64,000 nucleotides of DNA from Candidatus Zixiibacteriota bacterium (GTDB lineage Bacteria; Zixibacteria; MSB-5A5; UBA10806): positions 1 through 64,000 of the forward strand of contig JAHEDG010000003.1 of NCBI GenBank assembly GCA_024641335.1, read 5' to 3'. The notes beneath the pieces are model-generated. The model did not search any database, was not told the origin of the DNA, and worked only from the letters and a program-made list of their open reading frames with translations. This document shows, in pieces, positions 46,250 to 54,029 of the stretch (position 1 is the first letter of the stretch; every line of letters starts with the position of its first letter). A program made the position numbers and the translations under genes.

Positions 46250-47656
46250 ATGCGAAGTTCAATCAGAAAACTTTTGGTCTTTATTCTCATGGGTCTTTGC
46301 TCCACAGTGTCATTCGCGGAGGATAGCAGGTTGTCCGATCCGCTCTATTTCAAAGCCGATTATAGTGTCTTCCGTTATCCTCAGGATCTCTCCAGGTCTT
46401 ATGTGGAAATATTTTATAATCTCCAGCGCAGCCAGCTGAAATATTCCCCCGATAGTCTGGGATATGTTGCCCTGGTCGATTTTAAGATTACCCTGAAAGA
46501 TACATCCGGCGCTCAAATCGATACTCTCAGCTGGACTGCCGGCTCTCGAATCTCATTGTTGGCCGAGCTCGAAGATTCCGGATACCTGATTTCCGATATA
46601 TTCGCCGATCTCTTTCCACCGGGCAATTTCATCGTCGAATTGGAGGTCAAAAGCGGATCACGGACAGGATTCGGAAGCTTCCCAGTGGAAATAATATCTT
46701 TTGAATCTACCGATCTTCAGCTGTCCTCGCCAATGCTGGCCTACGAGATTACCAAAGACGACCCAGGCAAGTTCTCCAAAAACGGCTACAAGGTAATGCC
46801 CAATCCATCCGGTCGATTCTCCCAGAATTCCAACGTGATCTACATGTACATCGAAGCTTATAATCTCGATATATCGCCGGATAGCGACTCGCTCTATTCG
46901 GTTTCTCTGGATATCCTCGATATCGAAGGCAAAGAGATTAAATCGATTCCGCCCTCAAAATACCGCAAGCCGGGTGATTCGGCCGTCGTTGTTACTGGTT
47001 TCTCCATCGCCGCCTTAAAAGCAGGAATGTACCGCGTCAGAGCCAATCTGACAGATGGATCTCAAACCTCATCGGCTGAAAAGGTCTTCACCGTGATCGC
47101 CTCCCAGGAAAGAGTGAAGGAAGAAATGATGAGGGCCCTCCTGAAAATATTCCCCCGGGCTAACAGTATTACCAATAAGGAAGAAGCACAACAGTTCCGC
47201 GATGATATCACTTATATAGCTACGATCGATGAATTAAGGCTCTACGATTCCCTGAATCTCGATGGCAAAGCCAATTTTCAAAAACAATTCTGGGCCGGAC
47301 GAGACCCCGATCCCACGACCGCCGTCAACGAGCTCCAGCTCGAACACTATCGCCGGCTGAAATTCGTGGTCGATAATTTTGACCAATATAAAGGCGTCAT
47401 CCAGGGTTGGAAATCGGATCCGGGAAGAGTCTATATCCTCTATGGCGAACCTACCGAAATCGAAAAATACCCTTCCTCCATCGAATCCCGTACCTGGCAA
47501 AGATGGTGGTATCACGGGATAGAAGGGGGCGTCTATTTCATTTTTGTCGATTTCGAGGAAACCGGTAATCTGGTCCTGGTTCATTCCTCAAAACAGGATG
47601 AAGTCAAGGATTACAACTGGGAAGATAAAGTCAAAATGACCGTTTTCCAGAGGTAA
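46250..47656 (+). CDS. GWxTD-domain exported protein 2
   Basis: The 468-aa paralogue has a signal peptide (LVFILMGLCSTVSFAE), two or three beta-sandwich-like stretches and the C-terminal domain with LEHYRRLKFVVDNFDQY, GWKSDPGRVYILYGEPTEIEKYP. The motif here is GWKSD instead of GWxTD. The N-terminal parts of both proteins begin with PVYFDFTAFRDTS- or PLYFKADYSVFRYP-type segments, showing a whole-length duplication. Function unknown. Confidence 0.83.
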   Translation: MRSSIRKLLVFILMGLCSTVSFAEDSRLSDPLYFKADYSVFRYPQDLSRSYVEIFYNLQRSQLKYSPDSLGYVALVDFKITLKDTSGAQIDTLSWTAGSRISLLAELEDSGYLISDIFADLFPPGNFIVELEVKSGSRTGFGSFPVEIISFESTDLQLSSPMLAYEITKDDPGKFSKNGYKVMPNPSGRFSQNSNVIYMYIEAYNLDISPDSDSLYSVSLDILDIEGKEIKSIPPSKYRKPGDSAVVVTGFSIAALKAGMYRVRANLTDGSQTSSAEKVFTVIASQERVKEEMMRALLKIFPRANSITNKEEAQQFRDDITYIATIDELRLYDSLNLDGKANFQKQFWAGRDPDPTTAVNELQLEHYRRLKFVVDNFDQYKGVIQGWKSDPGRVYILYGEPTEIEKYPSSIESRTWQRWWYHGIEGGVYFIFVDFEETGNLVLVHSSKQDEVKDYNWEDKVKMTVFQR

Positions 47657-47765
47657 TTCTTACAAATAATCTCCTTTACTAAAATAGCCGATATCCGATA
47701 CTATATCGAACCTCTCGGCATCTACGGACGTTCAACGGTATGGTCAATCAGACTGAAAAGGAAAA

Positions 47766-49541
47766 ATGGATAATCCTCAATTAAAAAATTACAAAACCAA
47801 AATCGGCTTTACCGATCGCGAAAATCTACTGGTCGATTCCTTCAGAGTCTTGAGCGCGGATCTCGATGTCGATATGGTGGTCAAAAATTCCCTCGGGTTC
47901 ATTATTAAAAGGTTCGATGCCGACGCTGCCTGCCTGTTTCTGGCTGATCTTCATGATTATTCGGTCCGTTCCTGCTGCGCCGGATCCGCCGATCCTGAAA
48001 AAGTCCATATTCTCCCTTTTAAAGATGAACATAATATCAAAGGCTGGGATACCGCTTCCAGAAAACCGGTGATAATCAACGATATCGACCCCGAAGATCC
48101 TTATTCCAAAGCTATCTGCGGCTATGTCGGAATCTGCCCGGATAACGTTATCGGAGTGCCCCTCTTCGCCGGAGGAGAATTTCTCGGAATCGTACAGGCC
48201 ATTAACAGCTCTGAAAAAAATAAATTCTCCAGTGATGATCTGGAACTGCTGGAAATCATCGCCGAGCGCATCGCCCTGACCCTGCGTAACGCTTGGATTC
48301 TCGAAGAAGCGGTCAGGGCTTCAGATGAAGCCAAATCTCTGTATGAAGTCGGTATCGCCCTTTCCAGCTCTCTCGAACTCGAAGATCTTCTCGATAAAAT
48401 TCTGGAAAACCTGGCCCGCGTAATGGAATATGATATCGCTATCATCTACCTGGTCGATCCTCTGGACGGTACCATAAATCAAATCTCAACCCGCGGACTG
48501 GCCGATACCGTCAATGAACGTATCCACCTGAAAATAGGGCAGGGGGTGTGCGGACGGGTGGCCGAAACCGGCCAGGGGATTATCGTATCCGATGTCGATA
48601 CCAATAGCGATTATATCGCCCTAAGACCCCAAACCGCCTCGGAAATGGCCGTGCCTTTGAAAGTCAAAGGATCCGTTATCGGGGTCTTTAACATCGAAAG
48701 CGATAAATCCGAGGCCTATACAAGACACGATCTCGAGCTTATGAACGCCTTCGCCAGCCTGGCCGCTGTTTCCATCGAAAGAGCCAGATTCCACCAGGAG
48801 CGGCTGGTCGCCAGAGAACTCGAAGACGAATTATCTATCGCCCGCAGAATTCAGCAGACCTTTCTGCCCGCTGAGAGCCCGTCCATACCAGGATTCGATC
48901 TGGCCGGCGTCAATATACCATCGGCCGAAGTAGGCGGAGACTACTACGATTTCATTCCCATAGTCGATAACCAGTTCGGTATCGCTATCGGCGATGTCGC
49001 CGGCAAAGGAATTCCCGCTTCGTTGATTATGGCCGCTTTCAGAGCCAGCCTAAAAGCCGAAATCAGAAATAACTTCGCTATCAGAGCTATCCTGCAAAAA
49101 GTCAATAATCTCCTGTTCGAATCAATCGAACGAGACAGATACGTCACCGCCGTCTACGGTGTCCTCGATTCCAAAAACAGGATCTTTACCTTCTCCAACG
49201 CCGGACACAACCCTCCGATTATCATTAGATCAGCCGGCGGCGTCGAATATCTCAAAGAAGGAGGCCTGGCTCTCGGTATTTTCGCCGAATCTGCCTATGA
49301 AGAACGGTCCATATTCCTCGCCCCCGGGGATACCATGATTTTCTATACCGATGGAGTCACCGAAGCCAATAATTCCGATGGCATCGAATTCGGCGAAAAA
49401 AGACTGCTCAAAATACTCCTCGAATCCAGAAAACTTCCGGCCCGAGATATCATTGATAATATAGTAAAAGATGTCGGTTCGTTCGGAGCTGATGGAGATA
49501 ATCACGACGATCTAACCATCATCGTTCTCAAAGCGTTATAA
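47766..49541 (+). CDS. GAF-GAF-PP2C (SpoIIE/RsbU-type) serine phosphatase
   Basis: The 591-aa soluble protein has two GAF-like sensor domains (about 25-180 and 195-345) joined to a PP2C-type phosphatase (about 370-590). Phosphatase motifs: LPAESPSIPGFDLAG, AEVGGDYYDFIPI, IAIGDVAGKGIPASLIMAAF, FSNAGHNPPII and GDNHDDLTIIVLKAL with the metal-binding Asp residues. Such proteins dephosphorylate anti-sigma-factor antagonists in partner-switching pathways. No anti-sigma or STAS gene is adjacent; the next gene is an ECF sigma factor across a 408-bp gap. Confidence 0.92.
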   Translation: MDNPQLKNYKTKIGFTDRENLLVDSFRVLSADLDVDMVVKNSLGFIIKRFDADAACLFLADLHDYSVRSCCAGSADPEKVHILPFKDEHNIKGWDTASRKPVIINDIDPEDPYSKAICGYVGICPDNVIGVPLFAGGEFLGIVQAINSSEKNKFSSDDLELLEIIAERIALTLRNAWILEEAVRASDEAKSLYEVGIALSSSLELEDLLDKILENLARVMEYDIAIIYLVDPLDGTINQISTRGLADTVNERIHLKIGQGVCGRVAETGQGIIVSDVDTNSDYIALRPQTASEMAVPLKVKGSVIGVFNIESDKSEAYTRHDLELMNAFASLAAVSIERARFHQERLVARELEDELSIARRIQQTFLPAESPSIPGFDLAGVNIPSAEVGGDYYDFIPIVDNQFGIAIGDVAGKGIPASLIMAAFRASLKAEIRNNFAIRAILQKVNNLLFESIERDRYVTAVYGVLDSKNRIFTFSNAGHNPPIIIRSAGGVEYLKEGGLALGIFAESAYEERSIFLAPGDTMIFYTDGVTEANNSDGIEFGEKRLLKILLESRKLPARDIIDNIVKDVGSFGADGDNHDDLTIIVLKAL

Positions 49542-49633
49542 TTTTCTACTTTTGTAGAAGTTCATAACACATGCCGGCCATTCTAAGCTCATATTAAATA
49601 ACCTGTTATGTCTACCAATGTATTTTGTTATTG

Positions 49634-49684
49634 TTTGTCACAAATTCGCCGTTCCAACGTGAGACTTTTGTTGCGACTAACAGG
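49634..49684. promoter_or_regulatory. Palindromic elements upstream of the sigma-54 site
   Basis: The stretch holds an 11-bp palindrome TTTGT-C-ACAAA (49634-49644) and one half (TAACAGG, 49678-49684) of an inverted pair whose other half, CCTGTTA, is at 49602-49608. They lie 35-120 bp upstream of the sigma-54 promoter, where an enhancer-binding activator would act. No activator is known, so the function is inferred. Confidence 0.35.
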
Positions 49685-49718
49685 CTGAATAATAATGTCT
49701 TACGGTAATCATGTTTTA

Positions 49719-49734
49719 TGGCACGCTAATTGCT
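49719..49734 (+). promoter_or_regulatory. Consensus sigma-54 (RpoN) promoter
   Basis: TGGCACG-CTAA-TTGCT is an essentially perfect -24/-12 element: the GG and GC dinucleotides are 12 bp apart. It lies in a long AT-rich noncoding gap and points toward the ECF sigma gene about 215 bp downstream. I found no equally good match elsewhere in the window; near matches lie inside genes and lack TTGC. It needs an AAA+ enhancer-binding protein, none of which is encoded here. Confidence 0.75.
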
Positions 49735-49778
49735 TAATTACAAAGTGTAGTTTGCTTCTCTCCCCTCAGTTACTTGGG

Positions 49779-49805
49779 TTGGAGCCGCCATAACGGCGGC
49801 TCCAA
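49779..49805. other. Perfect 11-bp inverted repeat in the ECF sigma leader
   Basis: TTGGAGCCGCC-ATAAC-GGCGGCTCCAA forms a very stable hairpin about 35 bp after the expected sigma-54 start site. It is followed by TCAGAAAAAAGG and not a T-run on either strand, so it is not a classic terminator. Candidate roles are an RNA leader structure or a protein operator. The 49542-49949 gap otherwise contains the sigma-54 site, the palindromes and a lone TTGACA at 49822. Confidence 0.6.
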
Positions 49806-49949
49806 TCAGAAAAAAGGGGATTTGACAAAGAAATAAGCAGATATCGCCTGACACTCCGCTGGAAATGTCCCGGGGGAAATCGATTTTTACCCGACATTCC
49901 CTGTTGCTCTAAACAGCGCTTCTTGATTTTTCACCCAGAGGTAGATCAG

Positions 49950-50504
49950 ATGGTCAGATTTTCACGAGAAAGACTAAAATCGGAATTCGAAACCTCCGCA
50001 GTAATTCACCTTGAATATCTTTATAGTATGGCCAGAATGCTTACAGGAAATTCCGCCTATTGCGAGGATCTGGTCCAGGAAACATATCTGCGGGCTTACA
50101 GTAAATTCAATCTCTACACCCGCGGCACCAATTGCCTCGCCTGGTTGATGCGGATTATGACCAATACCTATATCAACCATTACAATAAGGTTAAACGGAT
50201 CCCGGTTCACCAGGAAATCATACACGATATCTACCCCGAAAACCTCGATCCCAATCGCCAGGTCGATGATGTCGAGGCTGTTGACGATGAAAAGCTCCTC
50301 AGCTACTTCGTCAGCGATCACGTCAAAAAAGCAATCAACTCCCTGCCGTCTGAATACAGAGAAATGGTCATCCTGTCGGACCTGAGAGGTCTTTCATACC
50401 AGGATATCGCCGCTAACCTCGGATGCCCACTCGGTACGGTCAGATCGAGACTCTCCCGCGGCCGAACCCTCCTCAAACGTAAGCTCGAATCTATCCTTAA
50501 TTAA
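49950..50504 (+). CDS. ECF-type RNA polymerase sigma factor
   Basis: The ATG at 49950 (AGAGG eight bases upstream) gives 184 aa, and the track start at TTG 49923 would add 9 residues. Region 2 is EDLVQETYLRAYSKFNLYTRGTNCLAWLMRIMTNTYINHY, and region 4 is LPSEYREMVILSDLRGLSYQDIAANLGCPLGTVRSRLSRGR. It should direct RNA polymerase to a small regulon. No anti-sigma factor follows; instead tRNA genes do. The upstream sigma-54 promoter suggests a sigma cascade. Confidence 0.92.
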   Translation: MVRFSRERLKSEFETSAVIHLEYLYSMARMLTGNSAYCEDLVQETYLRAYSKFNLYTRGTNCLAWLMRIMTNTYINHYNKVKRIPVHQEIIHDIYPENLDPNRQVDDVEAVDDEKLLSYFVSDHVKKAINSLPSEYREMVILSDLRGLSYQDIAANLGCPLGTVRSRLSRGRTLLKRKLESILN

Positions 50505-50641
50505 CTCGGTACATTCGCCAAATAGCTTCCCCGATATGGCCTGCGGATCTTTCGGTCAAACCCTAACTTATTGAAAAATACATGGTTCGCTGTTGCCACC
50601 AAATTTCTTCGCGGATTACCACGACTGATAATCAAAAATAC

Positions 50642-50670
50642 TTGACATTTGCTAATCCCCACAATAAGTT
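50642..50670 (+). promoter_or_regulatory. Promoter of the tRNA genes
   Basis: TTGACA with TAAGTT 17 bp downstream lies just ahead of the first tRNA. The -35 is perfect and the -10 weak; a TATAAG box a few bases later is an alternative. Confidence 0.5.
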
Positions 50671-50687
50671 ATAAGGCTAAGATAACT

Positions 50688-50761
50688 GGGCCCATAGCTC
50701 AGCTGGTTAGAGCAACTGACTCATAATCAGTGGGTCCCAGGTTCGAGTCCTGGTGGGCCCA
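50688..50761 (+). tRNA. tRNA with CAT anticodon (probably tRNA-Ile2, possibly tRNA-Met)
   Basis: The 74-nt cloverleaf is complete: acceptor GGGCCCA paired with TGGGCCC, D arm AGCTCAGCTGGTTAGAGC, anticodon loop CTCATAA and T arm GGTTCGAGTCC. The anticodon CAT reads AUG, or AUA once C34 becomes lysidine. The acceptor has C4-G69 and C5-G68, the pairs used by TilS in E. coli tRNA-Ile2, so I favour Ile. CCA is not encoded after the discriminator A. Confidence 0.93.
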
Positions 50762-50779
50762 ATAAGTTTTGACGTTAGT

Positions 50780-50856
50780 GGGCGATTAGCTCAGCTGGTT
50801 AGAGCGTTCGGTTCACATCCGAAAGGTCACTGGTTCGAGTCCAGTATTGCCCACCA
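50780..50856 (+). tRNA. tRNA-Val (CAC anticodon)
   Basis: The 77-nt cloverleaf has acceptor GGGCGAT paired with ATTGCCC, D arm AGCTCAGCTGGTTAGAGC, anticodon stem-loop CGGTTCACATCCG with anticodon CAC for GUG, and T arm CTGGTTCGAGTCCAG. CCA is encoded, unlike in the neighbouring tRNA 18 bp upstream. Both are probably transcribed together. Confidence 0.95.
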
Positions 50857-50987
50857 TTTGAAAAGGAAATATGAGCAGCAAAAAATCAGATAGTCTGATT
50901 ATGATATCCAGGTTTGTTTTTTACCGGAAGCGGCAGACGTTCGTCGCTTCCGATGATAAATTGAAAATTATTGCTCGGGAATGGTTG

Positions 50988-51012
50988 TGCGCCGCGTAAG
51001 GCGCATTTTTTA
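50988..51012 (+). terminator. Terminator after the tRNA genes
   Basis: TGCGCC-GCGTAA-GGCGCA is followed by TTTTTTATTT, so transcription of the tRNA unit probably ends before the zinc-ribbon gene. Confidence 0.75.
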
Positions 51013-51032
51013 TTTCCGGATAGGAGGATAAT

Positions 51033-51749
51033 TTGCAAAATGATTTGGCTTTGCTTATGGACCTGCAGGAACTCGACGACCAGCTCGGAGAACTGGAACG
51101 ATCGAGAATCTATCTGCCCGAAATGATCCAAAAACTGGAAAACGAATTATCCGAACTCGAAAGCAATATCGAAGAAAATGATAAATTGCTCTTAGAAAGC
51201 GCCCGCGAACAAAAATCGATCGAACTCGAAATCGAAACCGATAAAGAGCAGCTGGAAAGCTACCAAAAACAGATGAAAATCATTAAAACCAATAAAGAAT
51301 ATGACGCTCTGACCACCGAAATCGACACCAAAAAACTGGCCATCTCAGATAAAGAAGAAAAAATCCTGGCGCTAATGGCTACCATGGATGAATGCAAAGA
51401 AAAATCCGGACAGCTTAAGGAACAGTTAAAGGAAATCAAGGCCGGCAATACTCAACAGCTGGAAATGCTTAAAGATCAATCCTTGTCTCTCCAGGCCAAA
51501 ATCGACGATAGAATGGCCAAAAGAATTCGGCTGGCCAAAGATATCAACAGGCAGATAATCGGAACTTACGAAAGAGTCCGCAAGGGCAAGGGCGGGCTGG
51601 TCGTTGTGCCGATCCGCAAAAAAGCATGCGGAGGATGTTTCAAACAGATTCCACCGCAGAGAATCCAGGAAATACGACGGGGAGATAAAATATTCTCATG
51701 CGATAATTGCGGCCGAATTCTGATCTGGATAGACGAAAATAATAATTAA
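51033..51749 (+). CDS. Coiled-coil C4 zinc-ribbon protein (CdsZ/DUF164-like)
   Basis: The 238-aa protein (TTG start, AGGAGG upstream) is almost wholly alpha-helical coiled coil (about 5-175) and ends in a zinc ribbon, ACGGCFKQIPPQRIQEIRRGDKIFSCDNCGRILIW, with four cysteines in two CxxC pairs. This matches the widespread DUF164/C4-type zinc-ribbon family, known from the chlamydial CdsZ. A general cytoplasmic role, possibly with nucleic acid, is suspected but unsettled. guaB follows. Confidence 0.88.
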   Translation: MQNDLALLMDLQELDDQLGELERSRIYLPEMIQKLENELSELESNIEENDKLLLESAREQKSIELEIETDKEQLESYQKQMKIIKTNKEYDALTTEIDTKKLAISDKEEKILALMATMDECKEKSGQLKEQLKEIKAGNTQQLEMLKDQSLSLQAKIDDRMAKRIRLAKDINRQIIGTYERVRKGKGGLVVVPIRKKACGGCFKQIPPQRIQEIRRGDKIFSCDNCGRILIWIDENNN

Positions 51750-51824
51750 CCGAAAAATGTCGGCGGTTTGCCCGCAAATAAGATTGCCGGAAACCCTCTT
51801 TGGTTCTTAATTCGAGGTGTTATT

Positions 51825-53279
51825 ATGGAATCAATGAAAGTTGCTCTTACATTCGACGATATCCTGCTCGTCCCATCAAAATCGTCGGTGCTGCCAAGCC
51901 AGGTGGATGTTCGCGCCAGGCTGACCAAAAATATCGATATCAATATACCGTTGATTTCCGCCGCTATGGATACGGTTACCGAATCATCACTGGCTATTGC
52001 CATCGCCCGCCAGGGAGGATTGGGAATTATTCATAAAAATCTGACTATCGATGAACAGGCCGCCGAAGTGGATCTGGTCAAAAGATCCGAATCCGGGATG
52101 ATCGTCGATCCTGTGACTCTGCCTCCCGATGCCTTAATAGAAAGGGCTTGGGAAACTATGAAAAAATTCTCTATTTCAGGAATACCCATAACGAAAAACG
52201 GCAAACTGGTCGGAATCCTGACCAACAGGGATCTGCGATTCCATCGGGACCCGTCCGTGCCAATAGAACAGGTCATGACCAAAGATAATCTTATCACCGT
52301 TCCCGAAGGCACTACTATGGACAGGGCCAAGGAACTTTTGCATATGCATCGTATCGAAAAACTCCTCATTGTCGATTCCAGCGGTAATCTCAAAGGTATG
52401 ATTACGGTCAAAGATATCATGAAACGTATTCAATATCCCCTGTCCTGCCAGGACGATCGCGGCCGATTGAGAGTCGGAGCCGCCGTCGGCGTTTCCAAAG
52501 ATATGATCGAAAGAACCGCCGAACTCATCAAAGCGGGCGTCGATATTATCGCCGTCGATTCGTCTCATGGCCATTCTGAGGGCGTGCTCTCGGCAGTGGC
52601 AGCTTTGAAAAAAGAATTCCCCGATCTCGAACTTATCGGAGGTAACGTGGCTACCTACGAGGGCGCCAGGGACCTTATCTCCGCCGGTGTCGACGCGGTT
52701 AAGGTAGGGGTGGGACCAGGGTCCATCTGCACCACCAGAGTCGTCACAGGCGCCGGTATGCCCCAGATTACCGCCATTGTGGAATGCCGCAAGGCCTGCG
52801 AAGAAAAAAATATCCCGCTCATCGCCGATGGCGGAGTAAAATACTCAGGCGACGTGGCCAAAGCCCTCGCCGTAGGGGCCGATTCCGTCATGATAGGCTC
52901 TCTTTTCGCAGGTACCGAAGAATCTCCAGGCGAGGCCATTCTCTTCGAAGGACGATCATACAAAGTTTATCGCGGCATGGGCTCGATCGAATCCATGAGA
53001 AAAGGTTCCGCCGATAGGTATTTCCAGGATAACGAAGCCGGTAAACTGGTCCCCGAAGGCATCGTCGGAAGGGTTCCGTTTAAAGGCCCTCTGGCGGATT
53101 CGATATACCAGTTGGTCGGAGGCCTGAAAGCCGGAATGGGTATCTGCGGCGCCAAAGACCTGCCCACACTGAAGAAAACCGCGAAATTCATTCAAATTAC
53201 CGGGGCCGGACTCCGGGAAAGCCATCCCCATGATGTTAAAATCATCAAGGAAGCCCCCAACTACAGAACCATGGATTAG
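51825..53279 (+). CDS. guaB: IMP dehydrogenase
   Basis: The ATG at 51825 (GAGGTG upstream) gives 484 aa; the track start at 51768 adds nonconserved residues. The TIM barrel shows the catalytic Cys loop [18 protein letters not shown] and the SSHGHSEGV segment, with a pair of CBS domains inserted at about 95-200 ([25 protein letters not shown]). It oxidises IMP to XMP, the committed step to GMP. Purine genes purB, purS and purQ lie at 60-64 kb, but not in the same operon. Confidence 0.97.
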   Translation: MESMKVALTFDDILLVPSKSSVLPSQVDVRARLTKNIDINIPLISAAMDTVTESSLAIAIARQGGLGIIHKNLTIDEQAAEVDLVKRSESGMIVDPVTLPPDALIERAWETMKKFSISGIPITKNGKLVGILTNRDLRFHRDPSVPIEQVMTKDNLITVPEGTTMDRAKELLHMHRIEKLLIVDSSGNLKGMITVKDIMKRIQYPLSCQDDRGRLRVGAAVGVSKDMIERTAELIKAGVDIIAVDSSHGHSEGVLSAVAALKKEFPDLELIGGNVATYEGARDLISAGVDAVKVGVGPGSICTTRVVTGAGMPQITAIVECRKACEEKNIPLIADGGVKYSGDVAKALAVGADSVMIGSLFAGTEESPGEAILFEGRSYKVYRGMGSIESMRKGSADRYFQDNEAGKLVPEGIVGRVPFKGPLADSIYQLVGGLKAGMGICGAKDLPTLKKTAKFIQITGAGLRESHPHDVKIIKEAPNYRTMD

Positions 53280-53371
53280 ACCCGTGGACCAATAACAAGC
53301 CGTTATATCGCAAGAAATTATGGGACTTGAGGAAAACCCCGATACTTTGTGAAATTTTGCACGAAAACCCC

Positions 53372-53437
53372 TTGACAATTTTAATAATTGAATTTAGTTT
53401 GATTATGAGATTCAGTTTCAGCGAATAGCGCTGAATC
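53372..53437 (+). promoter_or_regulatory. Promoter and palindromic operator-like region of fur
   Basis: A perfect -35 TTGACA is followed after 17 bp by TAGTTT (53395-53400). Just downstream lies GATTCAG (53409-53415) matched by CTGAATC (53431-53437), and inside it TTCAGCG-AATAG-CGCTGAA also pairs perfectly. The site overlaps the early transcribed region and could bind a repressor, perhaps Fur itself; that is inference. The rest of the 295-bp guaB-fur gap shows nothing else clear. Confidence 0.45.
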
Positions 53438-53574
53438 GAAACCGCTTAATGTCGGATAAGGGAACTTAAGTGATGTAGAATTCCGTTGTAAGTGGGGAAT
53501 AAACGAAATATCCACCCGTTTTGTTCCGATAAGATATGTAAGAGGAATAAAACCTGGAAAGCCGGAAAGACCAT

Positions 53575-54000
53575 ATGCGTAAAGAGCAAGAAATCCTGAC
53601 AGATTACCTGAAACATAAGGGACTCAAGCAAACATCGCAACGAGGAATTATCCTCGATATCTTTCTTTCCGCCGGCAGACATTTGGCCGCTGATGAACTT
53701 CATAATATGCTTCGCGATGAAAATCCCCGTATCGGTTTCTCCACCGTCTACAGAACTTTACGCCTTCTGACAGAGTGCGGCCTGGCCAGAGAGGTCAATT
53801 TCGGCGACGGCCGCGCCCGGTTCGAAAGAGCCCTGGATAAAAGCCAGCACGGGCACCTGATCTGCACCAAATGCGGTAAAGCCGAGGAGTTCACTATCGC
53901 CACCATGGAGAAATCAATCAAGCAGATCGCCGTAAAACTGGGATTCAAACCCGAAGGTCATCGTTTCGAGGTTTACGGCTTCTGTAAAAAGTGCCGGTAA
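53575..54000 (+). CDS. fur: Fur-family metalloregulator
   Basis: The 141-aa protein has a winged helix with KGLKQTSQRGIILDIFL and ISTVYRTLRLL-type segment, and the metal region QHGHLICTKCGKAEEF with a CxxC, and a second CxxC at the very end (GFCKKCR). The HGHLIC block and two cysteine pairs are those of Fur/Zur/PerR proteins with a structural zinc. It lies immediately upstream of feoB, so iron sensing (Fur) is most likely, but PerR or Zur specificity cannot be ruled out by sequence alone. Confidence 0.9.
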   Translation: MRKEQEILTDYLKHKGLKQTSQRGIILDIFLSAGRHLAADELHNMLRDENPRIGFSTVYRTLRLLTECGLAREVNFGDGRARFERALDKSQHGHLICTKCGKAEEFTIATMEKSIKQIAVKLGFKPEGHRFEVYGFCKKCR

Positions 54001-54010
54001 AATTTTTTGA

Positions 54011-54029
54011 GATTATGATGATAATGAAT
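54011..54029. promoter_or_regulatory. Possible Fur box upstream of feoB
   Basis: GATTATGATGATAATGAAT matches the E. coli Fur consensus GATAATGATAATCATTATC at 13 of 19 positions by eye. A second half site, AATCATTAT, lies at 54052-54060 just before an alternative ATG. AT-rich spacing makes chance matches possible. Confidence 0.4.

Noticed and set aside
49822-49827. TTGACA in the ECF sigma leader as a second promoter
   Set aside because: No acceptable -10 about 17 bp downstream; a chance hexamer is likely.
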